Origin: an uncultured Erysipelotrichaceae bacterium
Lineage (GTDB): Bacteria > Bacillota_I > Bacilli_A > RF39 > UBA660
Assembly: GCA_902764545.1 (NCBI GenBank)
Contig: CACWWC010000003.1
Location: forward strand, 62,001 to 126,000
Reading direction: 5' to 3'
Length of the DNA stretch: 64,000 nucleotides
Shown: positions 27,884 to 35,761 of the stretch, piece after piece
How the letters are laid out: each line of letters begins with the position of its first letter
Position numbering within the stretch: position 1 is the stretch's first letter
Program-made: the position numbers and the translations under genes
The notes under the pieces: model-generated
What the model saw: only the letters and a program-made list of their open reading frames with translations
The model's database searches: none
Told to the model about the DNA's origin: nothing

Positions 27884-30073
27884 ATGATATATATAAAAGG
27901 TAATTATTCTAAAAGTATTTTTAAAAGTAACTCTGGATATCATATTGGTATTTTTAGGGTCAATGATACTAACGATGAAAAGATAAGTGAATATATTGGA
28001 AGAACAATTACTTTTACAGGATATTTTCATGAATTAAATGATATTGATACATATATGTTTTATGGCAAACTAGTTAAGCATGAAAAATACGGAGAACAAT
28101 TCCAAGTAGACAGTTATGAAAGATGTAGACCAGAAGAAAAAGATTCAATTGTTGACTTTTTAACATCAGGTTTATTTAAGGGAATTGGCGAAAAAAAAGC
28201 AAAACAAATTGTAGATGCATTAGGAAAGGACACTTTAACAGTAATACTAGAAAATCCTAATAACCTAATATTAATCCCAGGTATAACTAAAAAAAATATT
28301 GAAACATTACATACAAAACTTAAAGAATATGAATCAAGCTATGAGACAATAATGTATTTAACTGACATGGGTTTTTCTACGAAGGATTCGATGATTATAT
28401 ATAACTATTATAAAACTAAAACAAAAGAAATAATAGAAAATAACATATACACAGTAATAGATGATATATACGATCTTTATTTTAAGAAAATAGATACAAT
28501 AGCTCTAAAAAATGGCATTAATAGAGATGACAAAAATAGAATAAAATCATCAATTATTTATATTATGGAAGAAGTTAGTAATACCATTGGACACAGCTTT
28601 TATTCATATGAAGAAATCGCAACATATCTTCCAAGAGTACTTGGTATTGAGATTCAAGAAGAAAAATATATAGAATGCCTAGATGAATTAGAAAAAGATA
28701 TAAGAATTATACATAAAGAAGATAGATATTATTTAAAAGAAATGTATGAAGCAGAAACATTAATAGTAAAAAGATTTAGAAGACTAAACAGTAATAAAGA
28801 AATTATTGATAAAAAATTAGATAATAAAATAAAGGAACTAGAATCATTTTTTGATATAAAGTATAATTCAGATCAATTAGAAGCAATTAAAAAAAGTTAT
28901 ACAAGAGATTTCCTCATAATTACAGGTGGTCCAGGAACAGGAAAAACAACTATTATGAAAGGCATTGTAGAACTATATAGATTAATGAATAAATTGTCAT
29001 ACGAAAAATTAAATGAGAAAATAGCACTCTTAGCTCCCACAGGAAGAGCATCAAAAAGAATGAGCGAAGCAACATTAATGAATGCATCAACTATACATAG
29101 ATTTTTAAAGTGGTCAAAAGAGACAAATAAATTTCAAGTAAATGAATACAACAAATCAAAGGTTGAATTTGTAATAATTGATGAATCAAGTATGATTGAT
29201 ACATATCTAATGGCAAGTTTGTTAAAAGGATTATCAAGCAATTGCAAAATTGTAATAGTTGGAGATGATCATCAACTTCCTAGTGTAGGCCCAGGGCAAG
29301 TATTACATGATCTTATACATTCAAACCAATTAGAAGTAGTAGAATTAAAAGAGCTTTACAGGCAAGGAAAAGACTCAAATATTATCTCTTTAGCATATGA
29401 CATTAGAAATAAAAAAATAAATGATGAAATCTTTAATATTGAAGATGACTTAACTTTTATAGAATGTGATGATGATATGGTAATTACTAATATATGTGAA
29501 ATATCAAATACATATAAAGATATTTCATATAAAAAATTCCAAATATTAGCACCAATGTATAAAGGATTAAACGGAATTGATGCAATCAACAAAAGTGTTA
29601 GAGAAATATTTAATCCAAAGTCAACAGTCAAAAAAGAAAGCAAGCAAAGTGACGTAACATATAGAGAAGAAGATAAAGTAATTCAATTAACAAATATGCC
29701 AGACGATAATGTATATAATGGTGATATAGGTCTAATTTATAGAATTTCAACATCTCCAAAGAAAGAAATGCAGATTGATTTTGATTCAAACATCGTAAAA
29801 TATACACCAACCAACTATACTAATTTTCGCCAAGCATATGCAATTAGCATTCATAAAGCACAAGGATCAGAATTTGATATTGTAGTTATTCCTATAGTAA
29901 AAGGATATAATAAAATGTTATATCAAAAATTAATATATACAGCAGTAACAAGAGCAAAGAAAAAACTGTATCTGATAGGAGATATAAACGCCCTAAAAAA
30001 AGCTGCTCAAAACACTAATTCTGATATTCGTAAAACAACAATAAAAGAATATTTAATTAATGGTATAATTTAA
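27884..30073 (+). CDS. recD2: ATP-dependent DNA helicase RecD2 (SF1B)
   Basis: A 729-aa RecD2-type 5'-3' helicase, the kind found without RecBC. An N-terminal OB-like and helix-hairpin-helix region (GLFKGIGEKKAKQIVDALG, LILIPGITKKNIETL) precedes the motor. Walker A GGPGTGKTT is at about 348-356, Walker B IIDESSMID at about 430, then GDDHQLPSVGPG, ELYRQGKDSNI, the SH3-like insert, HKAQGSEFDIVVIP and YTAVTRAKKKLYLIG. It acts in DNA repair and mismatch-related pathways. It is 5 bases downstream of the unknown gene, with AAAAGGAG at the start. Confidence 0.94.
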   Translation: MIYIKGNYSKSIFKSNSGYHIGIFRVNDTNDEKISEYIGRTITFTGYFHELNDIDTYMFYGKLVKHEKYGEQFQVDSYERCRPEEKDSIVDFLTSGLFKGIGEKKAKQIVDALGKDTLTVILENPNNLILIPGITKKNIETLHTKLKEYESSYETIMYLTDMGFSTKDSMIIYNYYKTKTKEIIENNIYTVIDDIYDLYFKKIDTIALKNGINRDDKNRIKSSIIYIMEEVSNTIGHSFYSYEEIATYLPRVLGIEIQEEKYIECLDELEKDIRIIHKEDRYYLKEMYEAETLIVKRFRRLNSNKEIIDKKLDNKIKELESFFDIKYNSDQLEAIKKSYTRDFLIITGGPGTGKTTIMKGIVELYRLMNKLSYEKLNEKIALLAPTGRASKRMSEATLMNASTIHRFLKWSKETNKFQVNEYNKSKVEFVIIDESSMIDTYLMASLLKGLSSNCKIVIVGDDHQLPSVGPGQVLHDLIHSNQLEVVELKELYRQGKDSNIISLAYDIRNKKINDEIFNIEDDLTFIECDDDMVITNICEISNTYKDISYKKFQILAPMYKGLNGIDAINKSVREIFNPKSTVKKESKQSDVTYREEDKVIQLTNMPDDNVYNGDIGLIYRISTSPKKEMQIDFDSNIVKYTPTNYTNFRQAYAISIHKAQGSEFDIVVIPIVKGYNKMLYQKLIYTAVTRAKKKLYLIGDINALKKAAQNTNSDIRKTTIKEYLINGII

Positions 30074-30110
30074 ATGATATCTGAAGATAATAATATCAGA
30101 GGTGATCAAA

Positions 30111-30269
30111 ATGAAAATGAGCATGATGGAAACAGCCATGGTTGCAGGAGCAATGAGCATTTTAGGATATTGTTATATGAAGAAAAATCCTGAAATCATG
30201 AAAAAAGCAAAAAAAATGGCAAGTAAAACAACAAAGATGATATACAAAAAACTAGAATGTGAAGACTAA
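30111..30269 (+). CDS. YrzQ/DUF3918-like small protein
   Basis: A 52-aa protein missed by length-based gene calling. AGAGGTGAT precedes the ATG. A hydrophobic helix (residues 6-22, METAMVAGAMSILGYCY) is followed by a Met/Lys-rich basic tail. It resembles the short DUF3918/YrzQ proteins, and in Bacillus yrzQ also lies next to the RecD2 gene (yrrC), so position supports the call. Function is unknown. The stop codon lies inside the terminator stem. Confidence 0.65.
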   Translation: MKMSMMETAMVAGAMSILGYCYMKKNPEIMKKAKKMASKTTKMIYKKLECED

Positions 30270-30290
30270 AATTAGTCTTCCTTTTTATAT
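30261..30290 (+). terminator. Intrinsic terminator of the mtaB-recD2 operon
   Basis: GAAGACTA (30261-30268), loop AAAT, TAGTCTTC (30273-30280), then CTTTTT. The 5' arm overlaps the last codons of the 52-aa gene. Confidence 0.8.
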
Positions 30291-30300
30291 GGTTTTTTTC

Positions 30301-30329
30301 TTGACTAAAATAAAAATGCATTATATAGT
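30301..30329 (+). promoter_or_regulatory. Housekeeping promoter of map
   Basis: TTGACT (30301-30306), a 17-nt spacer and TATAGT (30324-30329), starting transcription about 20 bases before the map ATG. Confidence 0.75.
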
Positions 30330-30357
30330 GTAATAGATGCAAAAAGAGGTGAAATAT

Positions 30358-31122
30358 ATGATAACGATAAAAAGTGAAAGAGAAATTGAACTAATGAGAA
30401 AAGCAGGTATGCTAGTATCTGAAATGCACCAATTTATTAAACCATATATTAAAGAGGGAATAACAACGAAGGAATTAGATAAGTTATGCGAAGACTTTAT
30501 ACTTAAAAATGATGCAGTACCAACGTGTAAAGGTTACGAAGGATATCCTGCAACGCTTTGCACAAGTATCAACGATAGAGTAGTCCACGGTATACCTGAT
30601 AATACCAAATTAAAAAATGGAGATATAATAACAATTGATGTTGTAATTGGATATCATGGATACCAAGGAGATGCTGCATGGACATATGCAGTAGGTGAGG
30701 TAGACGATAACAAAAAATACTTGATGAAGCATACTGAAGAAGCACTATATAAAGGAATTAAAGAAGTAAAACCAGGAGCAAAAATCGGAGATATTTCATC
30801 GGCCGTTCAAAATTATGCTGAATCACATAACCTGGGAGTTGTACGTGAATTATGTGGTCATGGAATTGGAAGAGAAATGCATGAAGATCCAGAAGTACCA
30901 AATTTTGGAATTCCAAATACAGGTCCAAGATTAAAGCCAGGAATGGTAATATGCATAGAACCAATGTTAACATTTGGACACAGAGATGTTGCATTATTAG
31001 ACGATGACTGGACAGTAATAACTCAAGATGGAAGTGATGCCGCTCACTATGAACATACAATATTAGTAACAGAAGATGGATATGAAATTTTAACACCTCG
31101 CTTAGATAAAGAAGATATTTAA
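30358..31122 (+). CDS. map: Methionine aminopeptidase, type I
   Basis: A 254-aa enzyme that removes the initiator Met from nascent proteins. Metal ligands are visible: two Asp in TIDVVIGYHGYQGD, His in GHGIGREMHEDP, Glu in CIEPMLTFG and Glu in AAHYEHTILV. I used ATG 30358, preceded by AAAGAGGTG; an upstream in-frame ATG at 30337 has no ribosome site. It is transcribed alone between its own promoter and terminator, not with the ribosomal-protein cluster as in many Firmicutes. Confidence 0.96.
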   Translation: MITIKSEREIELMRKAGMLVSEMHQFIKPYIKEGITTKELDKLCEDFILKNDAVPTCKGYEGYPATLCTSINDRVVHGIPDNTKLKNGDIITIDVVIGYHGYQGDAAWTYAVGEVDDNKKYLMKHTEEALYKGIKEVKPGAKIGDISSAVQNYAESHNLGVVRELCGHGIGREMHEDPEVPNFGIPNTGPRLKPGMVICIEPMLTFGHRDVALLDDDWTVITQDGSDAAHYEHTILVTEDGYEILTPRLDKEDI

Positions 31123-31151
31123 CGTAAAATGAAAATATTTTACGTTTTTTT
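31121..31151 (+). terminator. Intrinsic terminator after map
   Basis: AACGTAAAAT (31121-31130) with ATTTTACGTT (31137-31146), then T residues; it overlaps the map stop. Confidence 0.85.
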
Positions 31152-31198
31152 GTTTGAAAAAAAGAATAAAAGTTATAATATTATTATAGGTGATTAAG

Positions 31199-32647
31199 AT
31201 GAAAAAAAGTGTAGTCTTTCTAATAAATGGTTTAGGAATAGAAAAATCAGGAAGTTATAGTATAGCGATTGATCAAATAATGCCTAATTTTTCAAAAATG
31301 AAAGAAACATCGTTTTATACATCAGCTGTAACCTCATCACTAGAATATAAAGGAGCATATCAAAGATTTTTTCTAGGTAACACATACAAGCTAGAATTAG
31401 ATTATATAAAAAATAATTTAATTAATGAATCATTACCAAATAATGAAACATATAAGAAATTTAAGGAAAGCGCAACAATACCAAATACTAAAGTTCATTT
31501 TTTTGTTGAACCCACTAATAACAAAGTTGTAGAAGAAATAAATGATATCATAAATACTATAGCATTAACAAACGATAAAAAAGTATATCTTCATTTATTA
31601 TTATCACAACAAACAACAAATGAGTATGATGATTTAATATCAATAATAAATTATATAAAATTTCATCTAAACAACCATATAACTGTAGGATTTATTATAG
31701 GAAAAGAGTCTATATCTGATAATATTACTAAAGAAGAATTAGACTATACAAAAAAATTGCTATTTATGTGTTCTTCAGAAAGATGGTCTGAAACAGACAA
31801 AAAATTATTAAACTTAAAAGAACAAAACATAAGACCATGTGAAGTAAAAGGATTTTGTACTAATAATGATTGTTATATATCAAACAATGATACTATAGTC
31901 TTTTTCAATACAAGAAGAGACAATTATGACAATTTTATAACATCAATTTTAAATAATTCAAAAGAGATGTATAAAGATACACCAAATTTATATTTATATT
32001 CACTAGTTTCATTATTTTCAAAATATGCAATACCATCATTTATTGATAATATAAAATATGACAATAATTTATCAGAAATATTAAGTAGAAACAACAAAAA
32101 AGCACTAATTGTTAGTGATGATAAAAATATAAAGCTAGTCAACTTTTATGCAAACGGCCTTAATTCAATTAATAATCCAAATATATCGTTTGTACGTAAA
32201 GATGATAATTTGTATAACAAAGAATATATAAATAATTTAATTAATAATACTATTTATGATTTATTTATATTTGATTATCATATGGATACATCATCAACAG
32301 TGAATCATATGAAAGAAGAATTATCAAAAATAGATACCATTTTAGGAAATATAATTGCTGCATGTGTAAACAAAAATTCTCTTATCATAACATCACTTTA
32401 TGGACTAAAAAAAGAGCTACCTATTGCAGATTATAATACTGAAAAAGTAATTATCAATTACGAGATGCAAATACCAATTTTTTTATTTGATTATACATAT
32501 CCAAGAAGTAAATATGATTTATTTCCTGGGGAAACAGATGACATATTATCAACTGCCTTAAAATGTATTATAAATGCTCCAAATATAAATACACTGTTAA
32601 GACCAAAAACCATTGTTGGAAGTGTCTTTAAGTCATTTATTAGATAA
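31199..32647 (+). CDS. Degenerate phosphoglycerate mutase-like (alkaline phosphatase superfamily) protein
   Basis: A 482-aa protein whose order of motifs tracks 2,3-bisphosphoglycerate-independent phosphoglycerate mutase, but with most catalytic residues lost. VVFLINGLG stands for IILDGWG (metal Asp to Asn). The GNSEVGH segment with the nucleophilic Ser is absent. YLHLLLSQQTTNE replaces LHLMGLLSDGGVHSH. NDTIVFFNTRRDN resembles the substrate-binding FFNFRPDR. SSTVNHM replaces PDMVGH, and ITSLYG replaces the metal-binding ADHG. It cannot be a working mutase. A sensing, structural or new role is possible. I used ATG 31199 behind ATAGGTGAT; a GTG at 31190 overlaps that site. Confidence 0.65.
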   Translation: MKKSVVFLINGLGIEKSGSYSIAIDQIMPNFSKMKETSFYTSAVTSSLEYKGAYQRFFLGNTYKLELDYIKNNLINESLPNNETYKKFKESATIPNTKVHFFVEPTNNKVVEEINDIINTIALTNDKKVYLHLLLSQQTTNEYDDLISIINYIKFHLNNHITVGFIIGKESISDNITKEELDYTKKLLFMCSSERWSETDKKLLNLKEQNIRPCEVKGFCTNNDCYISNNDTIVFFNTRRDNYDNFITSILNNSKEMYKDTPNLYLYSLVSLFSKYAIPSFIDNIKYDNNLSEILSRNNKKALIVSDDKNIKLVNFYANGLNSINNPNISFVRKDDNLYNKEYINNLINNTIYDLFIFDYHMDTSSTVNHMKEELSKIDTILGNIIAACVNKNSLIITSLYGLKKELPIADYNTEKVIINYEMQIPIFLFDYTYPRSKYDLFPGETDDILSTALKCIINAPNINTLLRPKTIVGSVFKSFIR

Positions 32648-32673
32648 AACACATATTTTATGTGTTTTTATTT
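32646..32673 (+). terminator. Intrinsic terminator
   Basis: AAAACACATA (32646-32655), loop TTT, TATGTGTTTT (32659-32668) and a T-rich tail. Confidence 0.85.
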
Positions 32674-32706
32674 AACAAATATTTAGATTGAACAAATTCA
32701 AATTAA

Positions 32707-32735
32707 TTGACAATCAAGTAAATGAGTTATATATT
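32707..32735 (+). promoter_or_regulatory. Strong housekeeping promoter
   Basis: Consensus TTGACA (32707-32712), a 17-nt spacer and TATATT (32730-32735). It drives the membrane gene at 32788 and probably uppP, leaving a leader of about 45 nt. Confidence 0.75.
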
Positions 32736-32787
32736 TTAAATAGATATATAAGGAAGTATGAAGTAATCACTAGGTAGGAGAAGTAAA

Positions 32788-33369
32788 ATGAAAAATAAAA
32801 GAAGCATTGCAAATATGACAACATCAATAATAAATTCTGTATTAGTATTAGCATTTACTCCCATTTTAATTGTTTTTGCAGCTCTTAAATCAAATATTTT
32901 AGGAGTAGTATTTATATCAATATCATATCCTCTATTATTTATACACTTTATTTTAAAAAGTATTTATTACCCACAGACAAGCCATGTACCAAGAAATATT
33001 CTAAGTTTAATATCTGATATCATGTTAAATATATTCATCTGTTTAATTACAATATATAATATTTTGAATATAGACTCAAATATTAAATGGTTTTTACTTG
33101 GAGTTATATGCTTTCTAACCATAATATCGATTGTTATAGAGTTTGCAAATAATCTATTAATACACAAAATAATAGTATCAATAACAGTAATGATAGTACT
33201 ATATACAATATTAATTATTTATCCATTTAATATAGTCACTTATATGGGAGTAATATCAATAGTATTATATTATATAATTACTATAACATCAGATACAAAA
33301 AACAATTATCTTAACACAATCGAAATAATTCCACTGCTTTTATTTAGTTTGTTTTTACTATTTATATGA
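32788..33369 (+). CDS. Hypothetical polytopic membrane protein
   Basis: A 193-aa protein with about six hydrophobic helices and very short loops (for example IINSVLVLAFTPILIVFAAL, LGVICFLTIISIVIEF, IIPLLLFSLFLLFI). No family is recognised and no charged catalytic motif stands out inside the helices. GTAGGAGAAG precedes the ATG. It ends with TGA just before uppP, and a TATGATATAAT element (33365-33375) overlaps its stop, so uppP may also have its own promoter. Confidence 0.7.
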   Translation: MKNKRSIANMTTSIINSVLVLAFTPILIVFAALKSNILGVVFISISYPLLFIHFILKSIYYPQTSHVPRNILSLISDIMLNIFICLITIYNILNIDSNIKWFLLGVICFLTIISIVIEFANNLLIHKIIVSITVMIVLYTILIIYPFNIVTYMGVISIVLYYIITITSDTKNNYLNTIEIIPLLLFSLFLLFI

Positions 33370-33395
33370 TATAATCAAAATAGGAGAGTGAGTTC

Positions 33396-34202
33396 ATGGA
33401 AATAATAAAATATATATTATTAGGATTATTACAAGGTTTTACAGAGCCATTACCAATATCAAGTAGTGGACATATATTTATTTTTAAATCAATATTTAAT
33501 ACAGCACTTTTTGAAGATTTAAATTTTGAAATATTTTTAAATTTTGCATCATTTATTTCTATAATATTTATTTTTAGGAAAGATATAAAAAAATTAATTG
33601 AAGGTTTTATTAATAATATTAAGTATAGTGGTCGCAAGGGTAAAGAAGAATTTGATTATTGTATAAAAATATTAATAGGAACTATTCCGGTTGGGATTGT
33701 TGGAATACTAACAAAAGATATAATTGAACAGGTTTTATCTAAAAATGTTTTTTTAGTTGGATTTGGTTTCTTAATAACAGCACTATCTCTGATATTAGTT
33801 ATAAATTGCAATGGTAAGAAAAAAGATAATGAGATAACATATAAAGATGCGTTAATCATCGGTATATTTCAAGCTATCTCATTAGTTCCAGGCATTTCCA
33901 GAAGTGGTTTAACGCTTGTAGGGAGTCTCTTGTGCGGGCTAGATAGAAAAACATCTTTAAAATATACATTCATGCTATATTTTCCAGTAAGTATTGCCTC
34001 AATGTTAGTGGGCATTAAAGAATTTATCTCTACATTTGAATTATCAATGATAATCTATTACATTGTAGGAATGGTATCAGCAGGAATACTAACATATATT
34101 TCATATAATTGGTTAACAAAGATAGTAGAAAAAGGAAAACTTTGGAAGTTTTCAATATACTTATTTGCAGTAGCAATATTTACAATAATGTTTTTTATAT
34201 AA
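33396..34202 (+). CDS. uppP: Undecaprenyl-diphosphatase (BacA/UppP)
   Basis: A 268-aa integral membrane enzyme that recycles the lipid carrier of cell-wall synthesis by removing a phosphate from undecaprenyl pyrophosphate. Both signature blocks are present: LQGFTEPLPISSSGH (residues 9-23) with the catalytic Glu and the SSSGH phosphate-binding run, and VPGISRSGLTLVGS (about 165) with the conserved Arg. Loss of this activity gives bacitracin sensitivity in other bacteria. GGAGAGTGAG precedes the ATG. About eight helices are visible and the length is normal. Confidence 0.95.
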   Translation: MEIIKYILLGLLQGFTEPLPISSSGHIFIFKSIFNTALFEDLNFEIFLNFASFISIIFIFRKDIKKLIEGFINNIKYSGRKGKEEFDYCIKILIGTIPVGIVGILTKDIIEQVLSKNVFLVGFGFLITALSLILVINCNGKKKDNEITYKDALIIGIFQAISLVPGISRSGLTLVGSLLCGLDRKTSLKYTFMLYFPVSIASMLVGIKEFISTFELSMIIYYIVGMVSAGILTYISYNWLTKIVEKGKLWKFSIYLFAVAIFTIMFFI

Positions 34203-34215
34203 ATAGGGGGGAAAT

Positions 34216-34989
34216 ATGAAAAAAGATAAATCTACAAAAGCAGTAATAACAATAGCAATAATTGGTTACATTATTTTATATATACTAATAAAATTGATAA
34301 TTGTATATTGCCAAGATCTATATATGAGTAACGAAATATATGAAAATGAATATGGTATAGGAAAACTATTAAAAATTACTAAATATACAAATGAACAAAG
34401 ATTAGAAACAAATTATTTTGAAAATAAAAATAGTAACTATAAAATAAAAATAAAAAATTATTTTGATAAATTTGAACAGGGTGAATATGATAATGATTAT
34501 GAATATTACATGCTATATAATGAAGACGATAAAGTAGAAGCTGCATTTATGATGGGAAAAACTAACACTCAAATAGAAAATATAAAAAATGGATACAAAG
34601 ATACACCATACTACGAATTTAACTATTTTCCATTATACATATCTAAATATTCTAGAATTAGGTTTCTATCTAAACATAAGATAAATGATGACGTTGCATT
34701 AATAAAATATTTAAGGCAAAGAAAGAAAATAGATCCAACTTTTACGACCCCATTACTTTCAATTAAAGAAAACTACTTTTTTAATTATATAGAAGCATCG
34801 CAAACGAATCTTGAAAGCATAACTTATATTGAAGGAGATTATTATGGTTATATAAAAGAATATGAAAATAATAAACAAGTAATTATTATTAAAGATGATA
34901 ACGCATATTATTTGACTTTTTATAATTTATCATATTTCTCAGAAGAAAAAATCAAAGATATATTAGAATCACTTTTAATTGAAAAATAA
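34216..34989 (+). CDS. Hypothetical membrane-anchored protein
   Basis: A 257-aa protein with one N-terminal helix (residues 9-31, AVITIAIIGYIILYILIKLIIV) and a Tyr/Asn/Lys-rich extracellular part of about 220 residues. No family is recognised. It starts 13 bases after uppP behind AGGGGGG, so it is probably the last gene of the uppP operon. A 12-bp terminator stem directly at its stop ends transcription from both sides. Confidence 0.7.
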   Translation: MKKDKSTKAVITIAIIGYIILYILIKLIIVYCQDLYMSNEIYENEYGIGKLLKITKYTNEQRLETNYFENKNSNYKIKIKNYFDKFEQGEYDNDYEYYMLYNEDDKVEAAFMMGKTNTQIENIKNGYKDTPYYEFNYFPLYISKYSRIRFLSKHKINDDVALIKYLRQRKKIDPTFTTPLLSIKENYFFNYIEASQTNLESITYIEGDYYGYIKEYENNKQVIIIKDDNAYYLTFYNLSYFSEEKIKDILESLLIEK

Positions 34990-35012
34990 GCATCATTAGA
35001 TGCTTATTTTAT
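34983..35012. terminator. Strong bidirectional terminator
   Basis: AAAATAAGCATC (34983-34994), loop ATTA, GATGCTTATTTT (34999-35010). It serves the uppP operon and the convergent TetR gene, overlapping both stops. Confidence 0.9.
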
Positions 35013-35585
35013 TGGCTTAAAACAATCCAAATCAGGGGTTAATTCCGTAATTATATGAATTAATTCTTTAGTATCAAACTGTTTATTATTATATAAATTA
35101 TCAATTATTATATTAATTATAGCACTAGCATAATATAAAACTATTGTTTTAGTAGGAATAGAAGAAATATTTTCAAAGTTAGAATCAATTTCTTTCGCTG
35201 CAGAAATAATAATTGCATCAGTCATCATATCTCTTGCAATTGAATTACTATTGATTTTCACAACAGCAGAATAGATATCTATATTTGAGTTAATATGTTC
35301 CAGTAAAACCTTTATTAATTCTATATAATATTCCTTAATATTTTTGGTTTTCTTTGATTTGTCTAATTTTTCTAAAAGCTCTTCTCTCATATCATTCATT
35401 AAAGACTGTATAAGTTCATACTTATCATTATAGTGATCGTAAAAAGTTGATCTATTAATAAGTGAAACTTTACATATATCAGAAATTTTTATATCTTCAA
35501 AAGGCTTATTTTTCATCAGATTCATCAACCCTCTATAAAGACTTGCCTTTGTTTTTATAATTCTTAAATCTTCCTTTTTCTTCAC
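35004..35585 (-). CDS. TetR family transcriptional regulator
   Basis: A 193-aa regulator. The N-terminal helix-turn-helix reads TKASLYRGLMNLMKNKPFEDIKISDICKVSLINRSTFYDHYNDKYEL, typical of the AcrR/DhaS-type subgroup. The C-terminal ligand-binding domain is helical and of the TetR_C_8 kind. I chose GTG 35585 behind GGTGATTGAT; a GTG at 35594 lies within that ribosome site. It is divergent from the MMPL exporter gene, so it most likely represses it; ACAAATGT repeats in the shared gap are candidate operator elements. Confidence 0.9.
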   Translation of the reverse strand: MKKKEDLRIIKTKASLYRGLMNLMKNKPFEDIKISDICKVSLINRSTFYDHYNDKYELIQSLMNDMREELLEKLDKSKKTKNIKEYYIELIKVLLEHINSNIDIYSAVVKINSNSIARDMMTDAIIISAAKEIDSNFENISSIPTKTIVLYYASAIINIIIDNLYNNKQFDTKELIHIITELTPDLDCFKPIK

Positions 35586-35761
35586 ATCAATCACCTAAAT
35601 TAATTATAATAAATATCACAACAAATGTAAAGATAACCTACATATATCGGTTTATTAAGCGACAAATAATGTACAAATGTTGGAAAACAAACAGAATTAA
35701 AAAAAATTAACTTAAATAATAGATGATTATGAATACAATATAAAGTGCAAGGAGGATTTAT
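35586..35761. promoter_or_regulatory. Divergent regulatory gap between tetR and the MMPL operon
   Basis: ACAAATGT occurs at 35621-35628 and 35673-35680, and ACAAAT at 35662-35667. These could be regulator half-sites. No perfect palindrome was found. AAGGAGG ahead of the MMPL start is strong. Confidence 0.35.

Noticed and set aside
32736-32787. Leader of the membrane gene at 32788 as a riboswitch
   Set aside because: Only about 45 bases long with no clear paired structure.
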